The notes under the pieces are model-generated. The model worked only from the letters and a program-made list of their open reading frames with translations, did not search any database and had not been told where the DNA came from. From Endozoicomonas sp. G2_2 (GTDB lineage: Bacteria > Pseudomonadota > Gammaproteobacteria > Nevskiales > Salinisphaeraceae), in the NCBI RefSeq assembly GCF_017744135.1, contig NZ_JAGHQU010000003.1, positions 186,001-250,000 of the forward strand: a stretch of 64,000 bases of DNA, read 5' to 3'. The position numbers were made by a program, and so were the translations under genes. Of the stretch, positions 54,798 through 63,002 are shown piece by piece (position 1 is the stretch's first letter; every line of letters begins with the position of its first letter).

Positions 54798-56178
54798 CGT
54801 GGCCGAGGCAACCGGCAAGCGCGACTGGCGCGCCGCGCTCGAGGTCTATGGCCAGCCGCGCGTCATCGGCATGGCGTTTCTGGGGTTCTCTTCCGGCCTG
54901 CCGTTTCTGCTGGTGTTCTCTACGCTGTCCGCATGGCTGGCTCAGGAAGGCGTGTCCAAGACCACGGTCGGGTTCTTCTCCTGGATCGGGGTGATGTACT
55001 CGATCAAGTTCTTCTGGGCGCCGGTGGTGGATCGCTTCCCGCTGCCGGTTCTTGGTCGCCTGCTCGGCCGACGACGCGCCTGGATGCTGCTCGCCCAATG
55101 CGGCCTGATGGGCGGGTTGATCGCCATGGCTTTGACTGATCCCACCGCGGATCTGGCGACGCTTGCCTGGTTCGGCCTGCTGGTGGCGTTCTCTTCGGCA
55201 ACGCAGGACGTGGCTATCGACGCCTGGCGGATCGAGGCCGTGGTTGAAAGCGTGCAGGGCGCGATGGCGGCGAGCTATCAGGCCGGTTATCGCATCGCGC
55301 TGCTCACCGCCGGCGCCGGCGCGTTCTATATCGCCTCCGGCACCTCCTGGCCGTTCACCTATTTCGTGATGGCCGGGTTGGTCGGCGTGGGCATGGTCAC
55401 CGTGCTGCTCGTCGCCGAGCCGGATGCCTCGAAGACGGCCAGCAGCCAGCCCCAGGAAGACTGGGTGGTCGAACATCTGCGCCGGCATGATTTCTCGCCG
55501 GCCTGGCTGCACGCAGCCTATGGCTGGGTGCTGGGCGCGGTGGTCTGCCCGCTGGTGGATTTCTTCGCCCGCTACGGCAAGCAGGCATTGATCATTCTGC
55601 TGTTCGTGAGCGTGTTCCGCATCACGGACATCACGCTTGGGGTGATGGCCAACCCCTTCTATCTGGACATGGAATACACGCTGGCCGAGATCGCCAGCGT
55701 GACCAAAGTCTTCGGCATTCTCATGACGCTCGGCGGGGCGGCCCTCGGTGGGGTGCTCGTAGTGCGCTACGGCATCCTACGGCCGCTGCTGGCGAGTGCG
55801 ATCCTGGCGGCGCTCACGAACCTGGTGTTCGCCTGGCTGGCGACCCAGGATGATCCGGGCACGCTGTCGTTGGCGCTGACCGTGTCCGCCGACAATCTCT
55901 CCGGCGGTATGGCCGGCTCGGCGTTCATCGCCTATTTATCCAGCCTGACCAATACTGCCTACACGGCGACCCAGTACGCGCTGTTTTCATCGCTGATGAC
56001 GCTGCCCGGCAAGTTCATCGGCGGCTTCTCGGGCTGGGTGGTCGACAATTTCGGCTATGTCTGGTTTTTCAGCTATACCGCGATGGCCGGAATACCCGCG
56101 GTGCTGCTGATCGTCTGGCTGCTCTACCACGACCGCCGCCAGCGCAAGGCCTCAGAACAGGAAGAACACGCCTCATGA
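54781..56178 (+). CDS. ampG: AmpG-like muropeptide permease (MFS)
   Basis: This 465-residue, 12-14 TM major facilitator has the AmpG pattern FLGFSSGLPFLLVFSTLSAW, GFFSWIGVMYSIKFFWAPVV near TM2, and FSSATQDVAIDAWRIE after TM4. AmpG imports anhydromuropeptides from the periplasm for peptidoglycan recycling and, in some species, controls beta-lactamase induction. Its start lies inside the 3' end of the nuclease gene, a 17 bp out-of-frame overlap, and its stop overlaps the next start (ATGA). It fits with amgK-murU at 21248-22908. Confidence 0.9.
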   Translation: MTSNSDVAEATGKRDWRAALEVYGQPRVIGMAFLGFSSGLPFLLVFSTLSAWLAQEGVSKTTVGFFSWIGVMYSIKFFWAPVVDRFPLPVLGRLLGRRRAWMLLAQCGLMGGLIAMALTDPTADLATLAWFGLLVAFSSATQDVAIDAWRIEAVVESVQGAMAASYQAGYRIALLTAGAGAFYIASGTSWPFTYFVMAGLVGVGMVTVLLVAEPDASKTASSQPQEDWVVEHLRRHDFSPAWLHAAYGWVLGAVVCPLVDFFARYGKQALIILLFVSVFRITDITLGVMANPFYLDMEYTLAEIASVTKVFGILMTLGGAALGGVLVVRYGILRPLLASAILAALTNLVFAWLATQDDPGTLSLALTVSADNLSGGMAGSAFIAYLSSLTNTAYTATQYALFSSLMTLPGKFIGGFSGWVVDNFGYVWFFSYTAMAGIPAVLLIVWLLYHDRRQRKASEQEEHAS

Positions 56179-57533
56179 TGTCCAAGCTGTCCACGCCCGC
56201 GATCTTCACGGCCGCACTGCTCGGCGCGCCCGCCTTCGCCCAGAACGCTACCGACGACAGGGCCGTCGATGCCATGGCGATCTACAACCGCGGCGCGGCG
56301 GTCATCCAGACCACGCGCGAAGTCGATCTCGATGCCGGCGCCCAGCGCGTCGGCTGGCCCATCAACGGCCGTCTGCGCGCCGATACGCTCTGGCTGGAAG
56401 GCGACGGCATACGGCTGACCGGCCTGAGCGCGCGCTCGAACGACGACAGCGGCGCCGGCCTGCTGGCCGCGCGTATCGGCCAGCCGGTCACGCTGCTGCG
56501 CGACGACGATGCCGGTCAGGTGCAGACCCGCGAGGCCACGCTCGTCGGCCTGAGCGGCGACACCGCGCTCGTGCGGGTCGACGATCGCATCGAACGGCTC
56601 ACGCCGAACTCACCCTGGCGGCTGGCGTGGCCGGCCGGTAGCAACGCGCCGGGCGGCCTGCAGCTGGATATCGACGCCGATAGCGCCGGGCGCCAGCCGT
56701 TGACGGCCACCTACCAGATCGACGGACCGAGCTGGCAGGCCAGCTATACCGGTCGATTCGACGCCGACGCGGGCGAGCTGTCGCTACAAAGTCTGGCGGT
56801 GATAGACAACAGTGGCGGTAGCGATCTGAATGCCAAACAGGCCTGGCTGGTCGCCGGCGACGTCGCGCGCGCCAACGGTCGTGGCCCGCAGCCGATGATG
56901 ATGGCGCGCAGCGAGGCCAAGATGAGCGACAGCGCGCCCGAGGCCGCGGGCGATACCTATCGATACGCGCTCGACGGCGCGCTCGAGGTGCCCGCCGGCG
57001 CCACCCATGCGGTTGCCATGATGACGCCGGTCACGCTCGATGCCGAGCGCCGCTATCGCTTCGAGAACAGTTTTCATGCGCTCGGGCGCGACGGCGCACG
57101 CGATCACGCCGCGGTGCAGCTGCAGTTCGACAACACCGCCGACCGGCCGCTGCCGGCCGGCGTGATACGGATCTACGACGGCAACCGCAGCGCCACGCTG
57201 ATGGGCGAGGATGCGATCGGCGATACGCCCGCAAATGCGCCGGTCACGCTGTCGCTGGGCACCGCGTTCGACATCACCGGCGAGCGCCGGATGATCGAGG
57301 ACACACGCACCGAGGGCGATCAGCGCCAGCGCAGCGTGGAGATCACCCTCTACAACGCCAGCGAGCGCGACGTGACCGTGGACGTTGCTGAACATCTGCC
57401 CCAGGAAGCCGAGATCGTGTCGAGCTCGACCGAACCGCGCGACGACAGCGCCGCCAATATGGCGACCTGGCATGTCGATGTGCCGGCCGGCGGTGAAACG
57501 ACGCTGCGCTACAGCGCGCGCTGGCCGAGCTAG
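56175..57533 (+). CDS. DUF4139 domain secreted protein
   Basis: This 452-residue precursor begins with a signal peptide (LSTPAIFTAALLGAPAFAQN). An N-terminal beta-rich part (VDAMAIYNRGAAVIQTTREV) is followed by the DUF4139 region (about 170-450) with ATYQIDGPSWQASYTGRFD and the C-terminal RSVEITLYNASERDVTVDVA. DUF4139 proteins are predicted envelope or secreted proteins of unknown function. It starts within the ampG stop and its end overlaps the convergent ispA stop by four bases. Confidence 0.82.
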   Translation: MMSKLSTPAIFTAALLGAPAFAQNATDDRAVDAMAIYNRGAAVIQTTREVDLDAGAQRVGWPINGRLRADTLWLEGDGIRLTGLSARSNDDSGAGLLAARIGQPVTLLRDDDAGQVQTREATLVGLSGDTALVRVDDRIERLTPNSPWRLAWPAGSNAPGGLQLDIDADSAGRQPLTATYQIDGPSWQASYTGRFDADAGELSLQSLAVIDNSGGSDLNAKQAWLVAGDVARANGRGPQPMMMARSEAKMSDSAPEAAGDTYRYALDGALEVPAGATHAVAMMTPVTLDAERRYRFENSFHALGRDGARDHAAVQLQFDNTADRPLPAGVIRIYDGNRSATLMGEDAIGDTPANAPVTLSLGTAFDITGERRMIEDTRTEGDQRQRSVEITLYNASERDVTVDVAEHLPQEAEIVSSSTEPRDDSAANMATWHVDVPAGGETTLRYSARWPS

Positions 57534-58417
57534 TGATCGCGTTGCACGATTTCGGCAGCGATCGCGCGTAGCGCGTCGGCAGACCCGCCGAATACCGCGA
57601 GCGCTTCCACAGCCTCGGCGTAGAGGCGATCGGCGTAGGCGCGGGCCGCTTCCAGACCCAGTAGGGCCGGGTAGGTCGCCTTGTCGTGGGCGATGTCGGC
57701 GCCCTGGGTCTTGCCGAGGGTGGCGGTGTCCGAATCGATATCGAGGACATCGTCGCGCACCTGAAAGGCCAGCCCGATCCGGGTGGCGAAACGATCCAGC
57801 GCATCGCGCTCGTGTGCCCTGAGGTCCGGCCGGCCGTCGGCGGCGAGACGCACGCAGGCGTGCAATAGCGCGCCGGTCTTCAGGCTGTGCAACCGTTCGA
57901 GGGTTTCGACATCGATCGCGCGGCCTTCGCTGGCCATGTCCAGCGCCTGGCCGCCCACCATGCCGCGCGAACCGCAGGCCCGGGCCAGCGTGGCCAGCCG
58001 CGCGGCACGGATCGTGTCAGTGACGCGCGGGTGGCGGTCGGTCGCGATCGTTTCGAACGCCAGGCTCTGAAGCGCGTCGCCGGCCAGTATCGCGGTCGCC
58101 TCGTCGAAGGCGATATGGGTGGTTGCGCGACCGCGGCGCAGCGCATCGTCGTCCATGGCGGGCAGATCGTCGTGGATCAGCGAATAGGCATGGATGTACT
58201 CGACCGCGCAGGCCGATGCGTCCAGCGCGTCCGGCTCGAGGCCGATCGCGGTGCCGGCGGCATAGACGAGCCGTGGCCGAATACGCTTGCCGCCGCCCAG
58301 CACGGCATAACGCATGGCTGCGTGCAGGCGCTCGGGCGATGCGTCGGCCGCGGGCAGCAGGTGTTCGAGTCGTGCCTGAATGCGTTGACTATAATCGGGG
58401 TTCTGACGGTCGGACAT
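57530..58417 (-). CDS. ispA: Farnesyl diphosphate synthase
   Basis: This 295-residue trans-prenyltransferase condenses IPP and DMAPP to farnesyl diphosphate. The first Asp-rich motif is in SLIHDDLPAMDDDALRRGRA and the second in FQVRDDVLDIDSDTATLG. GGGKRIRPRLVYAAG is the substrate-binding GKR segment. In E. coli ispA lies with xseB and dxs; neither is here. Instead it lies next to HpnG/HpnM-like genes and close to the mevalonate pathway genes, which supply its substrates. Confidence 0.94.
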   Translation of the reverse strand: MSDRQNPDYSQRIQARLEHLLPAADASPERLHAAMRYAVLGGGKRIRPRLVYAAGTAIGLEPDALDASACAVEYIHAYSLIHDDLPAMDDDALRRGRATTHIAFDEATAILAGDALQSLAFETIATDRHPRVTDTIRAARLATLARACGSRGMVGGQALDMASEGRAIDVETLERLHSLKTGALLHACVRLAADGRPDLRAHERDALDRFATRIGLAFQVRDDVLDIDSDTATLGKTQGADIAHDKATYPALLGLEAARAYADRLYAEAVEALAVFGGSADALRAIAAEIVQRDH

Positions 58418-58606
58418 GGCGGCGTGCTCGACGCTGACGGCAAGGTTCGAAACGAAGGCGCGCTAGCTAGCCACTAAAGCCGAAAGCCGTCAAATATGGC
58501 GACAGCAAACGACGAGCCGAAGCAAACGCATGCGAGATCCGAGACTGCCGGCCACCGACACCCGGCCATCGCCATCGGTCGATGCCACGCCAAAGCGGGC
58601 GGGGCG

Positions 58607-59359
58607 ATGACGGTCGGGGCGTTGTCGCGACCGACCGGCGCACAGGCGACACGGCCCGGCATCGTCGCAACCCTGCCGGCGGAAGCCCGCGCGTTGGCGC
58701 GTCTGCGCCTGCGCGGACGCGCGCTGCTGAGCAGCGGCGGCCAAGTGGCGTTGTCCGGTCTTGGCGCGGCGCGGGCCGAGGCAACCGCGCGCATGCTCGT
58801 GGCGGAAGGCGCGAACGGGTTGATCAGCTGGGGCAGTGCGGCCGGGCTGATGCCGGTGCTCGCGCCCGGCGATCTGTTGCTGCCGCACCAGGTACGGGCC
58901 GCCGCCGGCGATTATTACGCCTGCGATCGTGACTGGCTCACGACGATTGCCCATGCAGGCGACGGTCTGCGTATCCGTCACGGTCTGCTCGCGGAAGCCC
59001 CCGGCGCGCTCACCGATACGGCCGCGAAGCAGCGCCTGCAACAGACGAGCGGCGCGCTCGCCGCCGATACGGAGAGTGCCGCGGTCGCGCGGGTCGCGGC
59101 CGATTTCGACCTGCCGTTCATCGCGATTCGTGCGGTGGCCGACGACGCGACCCTGATCCTGCCGCCGGTCATTCACGCAGCGCTCGATGTCGATGGTCGT
59201 CTGCGGCCGGTGCCCATGTTGCGCGCCCTCGCCGGGCGGCCGCGTTCGGTGCATGCCCAGCTGCGCGCGCTCAAGCAGCTCGCGGTGGCGTTTCGCGCCG
59301 CGCAGGACACGCTTGCGCAGGTCGCGCCCGTACTGCGCGGCGACACCGCGGCGAATTAA
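58607..59359 (+). CDS. HpnG-like phosphorylase/nucleosidase
   Basis: The gene can start at ATG 58607 (250 residues) or at ATG 58496 (287 residues, with an unlikely polar extension); 58607 better fits the family length. It has the phosphorylase superfamily pattern: PGIVATLPAEARALARL, SGLGAARAEATARML, ISWGSAAGLMPVLAPGDLLL and DTESAAVARVAADFDLPFIA. This matches the hopanoid-associated phosphorylase HpnG, which releases adenine from adenosylhopane. No hopene cyclase is in the window, so a role in hopanoid synthesis is suggestive only. Confidence 0.7.
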   Translation: MTVGALSRPTGAQATRPGIVATLPAEARALARLRLRGRALLSSGGQVALSGLGAARAEATARMLVAEGANGLISWGSAAGLMPVLAPGDLLLPHQVRAAAGDYYACDRDWLTTIAHAGDGLRIRHGLLAEAPGALTDTAAKQRLQQTSGALAADTESAAVARVAADFDLPFIAIRAVADDATLILPPVIHAALDVDGRLRPVPMLRALAGRPRSVHAQLRALKQLAVAFRAAQDTLAQVAPVLRGDTAAN

Positions 59360-59459
59360 GTTTCGATGAACACGGCCGACGCGCCGAACTGTCGCGAACA
59401 CGATGTGGTCTCAAGGCAGACGCGGTATGGCGCCGCGACTCGTTTGAGGGCCTGTGCGC

Positions 59460-60020
59460 ATGAGCAGTCATCGTCAGAAGTTGCAGCAAACCATCGTCTG
59501 CATTGTCGCCACGCTGGTTGTATGTGCCTGTATCGGCATCTGGAGCGCCGCGGCGGCCGAGCCGGCGCGTGCCGTGGTCGACCGCCTCGACAGCGCCTTG
59601 CTCATCACGATGAAGCAGGGCGAAGCGCTGGGTTTCGAGGGGCGCTACGCACGGCTTGCCCCCGAGGTCGATGACGTATTCGACCTGCGCGCCATGACAC
59701 GGCGCGCGCAGGGGCGGCGATGGCAATCGCTCGACGCGCATGAACGCCGTGATCGGCTGGCACGCTATCGCCATGGCGTGATTGCCGCCTATGCGCAAGG
59801 GTTCGACGATCACCACGGGCAGCGCTTCGACGTCACCCGGGTGAAGAATCTCGACGGCGCGCGCCGGGAAGTGTCGACCGCGATCGTGGCCAGCAACGGC
59901 GAGCGACGGCCGATTCGCTACATCCTGGCGAATCGCGGCGGCGACTGGCGCATCGTGGATATGCACAGTCCCGAAGGGCGCGGCCCGGCGGCCCTGCGGG
60001 GCGTGGCGCGAAAAGCCTGA
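59460..60020 (+). CDS. MlaC/Ttg2D-family (HpnM-like) periplasmic protein
   Basis: The ATG at 59460 (GTG 59454 possible) gives 186 residues with an N-terminal signal or anchor (IVCIVATLVVCACIGIWSAA, cleavage near AAA). The mature helical domain has the MlaC pattern (VDRLDSALLITMKQGEALGF, LDAHERRDRLARYRHGVIAA, GDWRIVDMHSPEG). MlaC shuttles lipids across the periplasm; HpnM is its hopanoid-cluster relative. The adjacent HpnG-like gene supports the HpnM reading. The mla permease genes are not adjacent. Confidence 0.77.
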   Translation: MSSHRQKLQQTIVCIVATLVVCACIGIWSAAAAEPARAVVDRLDSALLITMKQGEALGFEGRYARLAPEVDDVFDLRAMTRRAQGRRWQSLDAHERRDRLARYRHGVIAAYAQGFDDHHGQRFDVTRVKNLDGARREVSTAIVASNGERRPIRYILANRGGDWRIVDMHSPEGRGPAALRGVARKA

Positions 60021-60063
60021 CGCGGCGCGACAGCGATCGCGAGCGCCGGATCGCGCCGGCGGG

Positions 60064-60645
60064 TCAGTCGGCGCGCAGACGTTGCACGGTCGCCCAGTGC
60101 TCGCTGCGGATGCGCGGCCATTCGAGCTGCAGCCACGGCGTGTAGCGCTGCGGGTTGGCGACCAGTTCGGCGTCCAGTGTTTCGGGCGCCACGGCTTCGC
60201 TGGCCACGATCTCGTGTGGGTTGGTGGCGATCGGCGTGGCTGAACGTGCCACATAAACCGAGCAGAGTTCGTGCTCGGCGCCGACGTCGCCGAAATGCGC
60301 GTGATACTCGAAGCGATAGAGAAACGTCATTTGCGCTTCCACGCCCAGTTCTTCGCGCAGGCGTCGCGCGGCGGCGTCATCCACGGTCTCGCCGCGGCGC
60401 GGATGGCTGCAGCAGCTGTTCGCCCAGTAGCCGCCCCAGAGCTGTTTGCCCGGTGCGCGCTGTTGGAGCCAGATGTTGCCGGCCTCGTCGAACAGGAAGA
60501 TCGAAAAGGCGCGATGCAGCACGCCGTCGCCCTCGTGGGCCTCGGCCTTGGGCTTGTAGCCCAGCACGTTGTCTTCGCTGTCGACGAGGATGAGCGGCTC
60601 GTCGTCGAAGGAGACAACCGGAGCGTCGTCTGCGGACTCGGCCAT
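60064..60645 (-). CDS. idi: Isopentenyl-diphosphate delta-isomerase, type I
   Basis: The ATG at 60645 has AGGAA upstream and gives 193 residues; TTG 60660 is less likely. The type I (Nudix-like) enzyme interconverts IPP and DMAPP. The active-site Cys is in WANSCCSHPRRGE (Cys79 by this start), followed by the Nudix-like helix DDAAARRLREELGVEA. The second catalytic pair is Glu124 and Glu126 in GAEHELCSVYVA. It lies 11 bp after the stop of the HMG-CoA reductase-mevalonate kinase gene, in the same direction, and is probably co-transcribed. Confidence 0.93.
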   Translation of the reverse strand: MAESADDAPVVSFDDEPLILVDSEDNVLGYKPKAEAHEGDGVLHRAFSIFLFDEAGNIWLQQRAPGKQLWGGYWANSCCSHPRRGETVDDAAARRLREELGVEAQMTFLYRFEYHAHFGDVGAEHELCSVYVARSATPIATNPHEIVASEAVAPETLDAELVANPQRYTPWLQLEWPRIRSEHWATVQRLRAD

Positions 60646-60656
60646 GAAATTCCTGT

Positions 60657-62933
60657 TCAACGTATTTCCGTGATGAAGGTGTTGTAGCCCGCGCTGCGCA
60701 TGGCGGAGGCGATGGTCTGGGTGCGCTCGGGCTCGGCGACAGCGATCATCGCGCCGCCGCCGCCACCGCCGGTCAGCTTGGCGCCGAGCGCGCCGTTGCG
60801 GCGCGCGATTTCCACCAGTTCCTCGATCTCGCGCGACGAGACCTGCAGCGCGTTGAGCAGGCCGTGGTCGATATTCATGAGTTCGCCGAGCTCGGCGATA
60901 TCGCCTTGCTTGAGGGCCTGCGCGCCAGCCAGCGCGAGCGCGTCGATCTGCGAGAAGATGCTTTCATAACGCGCCGGGTTCTTTTCCCAGGCCGCCCGCA
61001 CGCTGCCGACTGTCTGCATGGTCAGTGTCGCCACGCCGGACAGGCCGATGACCACGGGAATCGGCGCCGGGGTGTTCAGATGCCGAATTTCGGCGCGTGC
61101 GAGCGCGTTTTCCTTGCGGAACAGGATCGGCCGGCCGAAGGTCGCCAGCGTGTTGTCGATGCCCGATGGCGTGCCGTGGGCGATCTTTTCGCAGTCGAAG
61201 GCGAGGTTGGAGATCTCGCGCTCGCTGATCTCGACCTCGAAACAGCGCGCCATGGCACGGATCACAGCCACCGCGAGTGCGGCCGACGCACCAAGCCCGT
61301 TGGCGCGCGGGATATGCGGAAACACATCGATACGCATGCCCCGGTCGGCCAGGCCCAGGCGCTCGGCGATAAGCGTGATCGAGGCATGCAGCGAGCTGAC
61401 CGACCGCTCCGGCTCGGACAGGCGCATCTCCACGCCCCAGCGGGGGATCATCAGGTCGGTGTGTTCACGCTGCGCCTTGACCTCGGCACGGATATGCAAG
61501 GGTATGGGCGCGGCGATCGCGTGCCGGCCGTAGACCACCGAATGCTCGCCGAGCAGAATGATTTTGCCGTAGCCGATATCGCCCGCGGCGTCGGCGTGTT
61601 CGACGACCTCCTGCCGGTCGTTGCGCCCAGGCGCGCGCGTACGCTGGCTGTCTTCGAGGTCGGCGATGATCTCGCGCGCTTTCCATACCTTGATATCGCC
61701 AGCCGCGATCAGCCGGTCGACCACGTCGTCGAACACCGACTCGCTCGCCCCGGCGGCCATGGCCACGCTGCGTGCGTGCAGGGTCATGTGGCCGCGCTGG
61801 ATACCGTGCGTGGACAGCGCGCGGATGGCGGCAAAGTTCTGCGCCAGGCCGACCGCGCCCATCACCTCGGCGAGCTCCGGCGCAGACTCGACCCCGAGCA
61901 CGCGATGCGCGATGCGCACCGCCTGGTTGGATTCGACCTGCCCGCCGACCGTGCCGACCTTGAGCGGAATCTCGAGTTCGCCGACCAGATCGCCGGCCTC
62001 GTTGGCATACCACCGGGTCAGCGAACTGTAGCGCCCGGTTCGCGCGGCATAGGCATGGGCGGCGGCTTCGATCGCGCGCCAGTCGTTGCCGGTGGCGATC
62101 GCCACGGCGTCGATGCCGTTCATGATGCCCTTGTTGTGCGTGGTCGCGCGGTACGGATCGCGCTCGGCGAACTCGTTGGCGAGGATGATGCCGTCGCGCA
62201 CTTCGGCGCCGGAATAATCGCCGGCCGCCAGTTCCGCGACGGGGATCACCGCCTTCGAGCGCACCAGTGCGCGATCGGCCAAGTTCGACAGAATGCGCAG
62301 GAATACCCGCCCGCCGCTGATCTTTTCCACCAGCGGGGCCGCGCCCTCACACATGGTGTTGACCAGATTTGCGCCCATGGCATCGCGCGTGTCGACCAGC
62401 AGATGCACGACCAGCATGTCGCCATGGCCGGCCGTGGCGCCGTGGGTGTGGACCTCGATTTCGCGTGCACCGCCGCCGCGCGCGACCATGTTCGGGTGCA
62501 GGCTGTTGGCGAGGTTGAGGATCTCTTCGCTGTGCTGCAGCAGCGCCTGGCGCGCATGGGCCGGATGCGGCACGTTCACCACCTGGATCTGGCCGATAAG
62601 CAGCGGCCGCTCCGCGGTACTGGTGAACCCGCCCGTGCTGCGCACCAGCTTCGCCGCCGAACTGACCGCGGCAATGATCGACGGCTCCTCGACCACCATC
62701 GGCACGAGATAGTCGCGATCGTTGACCTGAAAATTGAGGCCCAGTCCCATCGGCAGGCCGAATACGCTGATCACGTTCTCGATCAGCCGGTCGGCCTGGT
62801 CGGCATCCAGCATGTGGGTGCCATCGATGAGCATGTCGTACTCGGCCTGGTCGATGACGTTGCGCTCGAGCAGCACACGCAGCCGGTTGGCCACGGAGAA
62901 CTTGTAGAACGATGGAATCCGGGACTGGCTCAT
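60657..62933 (-). CDS. Fused HMG-CoA reductase-mevalonate kinase
   Basis: One 758-residue frame joins two mevalonate pathway enzymes. Residues 1-430 form a class II HMG-CoA reductase close to the Pseudomonas mevalonii enzyme, with Glu83 (VVEEPSIIAA), Lys268 (THNKGIMNGID), Asp284 (TGNDWRAIEA) and His382 (GIQRGHMTLHARS) all present. After a linker (about 430-450) a GHMP mevalonate kinase starts with GYGKIILLGEHSVVYG. It has the ATP loop PRANGLGASAALAVA (about 541-555), catalytic Glu582 and Asp593 in CEKIAHGTPSGIDN, and KLTGGGGGGAM near the end. No stop, start or frame change separates the parts. The fused protein would make mevalonate from HMG-CoA and phosphorylate it in turn. Confidence 0.93.
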   Translation of the reverse strand: MSQSRIPSFYKFSVANRLRVLLERNVIDQAEYDMLIDGTHMLDADQADRLIENVISVFGLPMGLGLNFQVNDRDYLVPMVVEEPSIIAAVSSAAKLVRSTGGFTSTAERPLLIGQIQVVNVPHPAHARQALLQHSEEILNLANSLHPNMVARGGGAREIEVHTHGATAGHGDMLVVHLLVDTRDAMGANLVNTMCEGAAPLVEKISGGRVFLRILSNLADRALVRSKAVIPVAELAAGDYSGAEVRDGIILANEFAERDPYRATTHNKGIMNGIDAVAIATGNDWRAIEAAAHAYAARTGRYSSLTRWYANEAGDLVGELEIPLKVGTVGGQVESNQAVRIAHRVLGVESAPELAEVMGAVGLAQNFAAIRALSTHGIQRGHMTLHARSVAMAAGASESVFDDVVDRLIAAGDIKVWKAREIIADLEDSQRTRAPGRNDRQEVVEHADAAGDIGYGKIILLGEHSVVYGRHAIAAPIPLHIRAEVKAQREHTDLMIPRWGVEMRLSEPERSVSSLHASITLIAERLGLADRGMRIDVFPHIPRANGLGASAALAVAVIRAMARCFEVEISEREISNLAFDCEKIAHGTPSGIDNTLATFGRPILFRKENALARAEIRHLNTPAPIPVVIGLSGVATLTMQTVGSVRAAWEKNPARYESIFSQIDALALAGAQALKQGDIAELGELMNIDHGLLNALQVSSREIEELVEIARRNGALGAKLTGGGGGGAMIAVAEPERTQTIASAMRSAGYNTFITEIR

Positions 62934-63002
62934 GGCGTGCTTTGGCGTGTCCTGCCCGTCGCCGGGCCGATTGCGGTCAATTTCGATGTGGGGTGCAACA
63001 TG

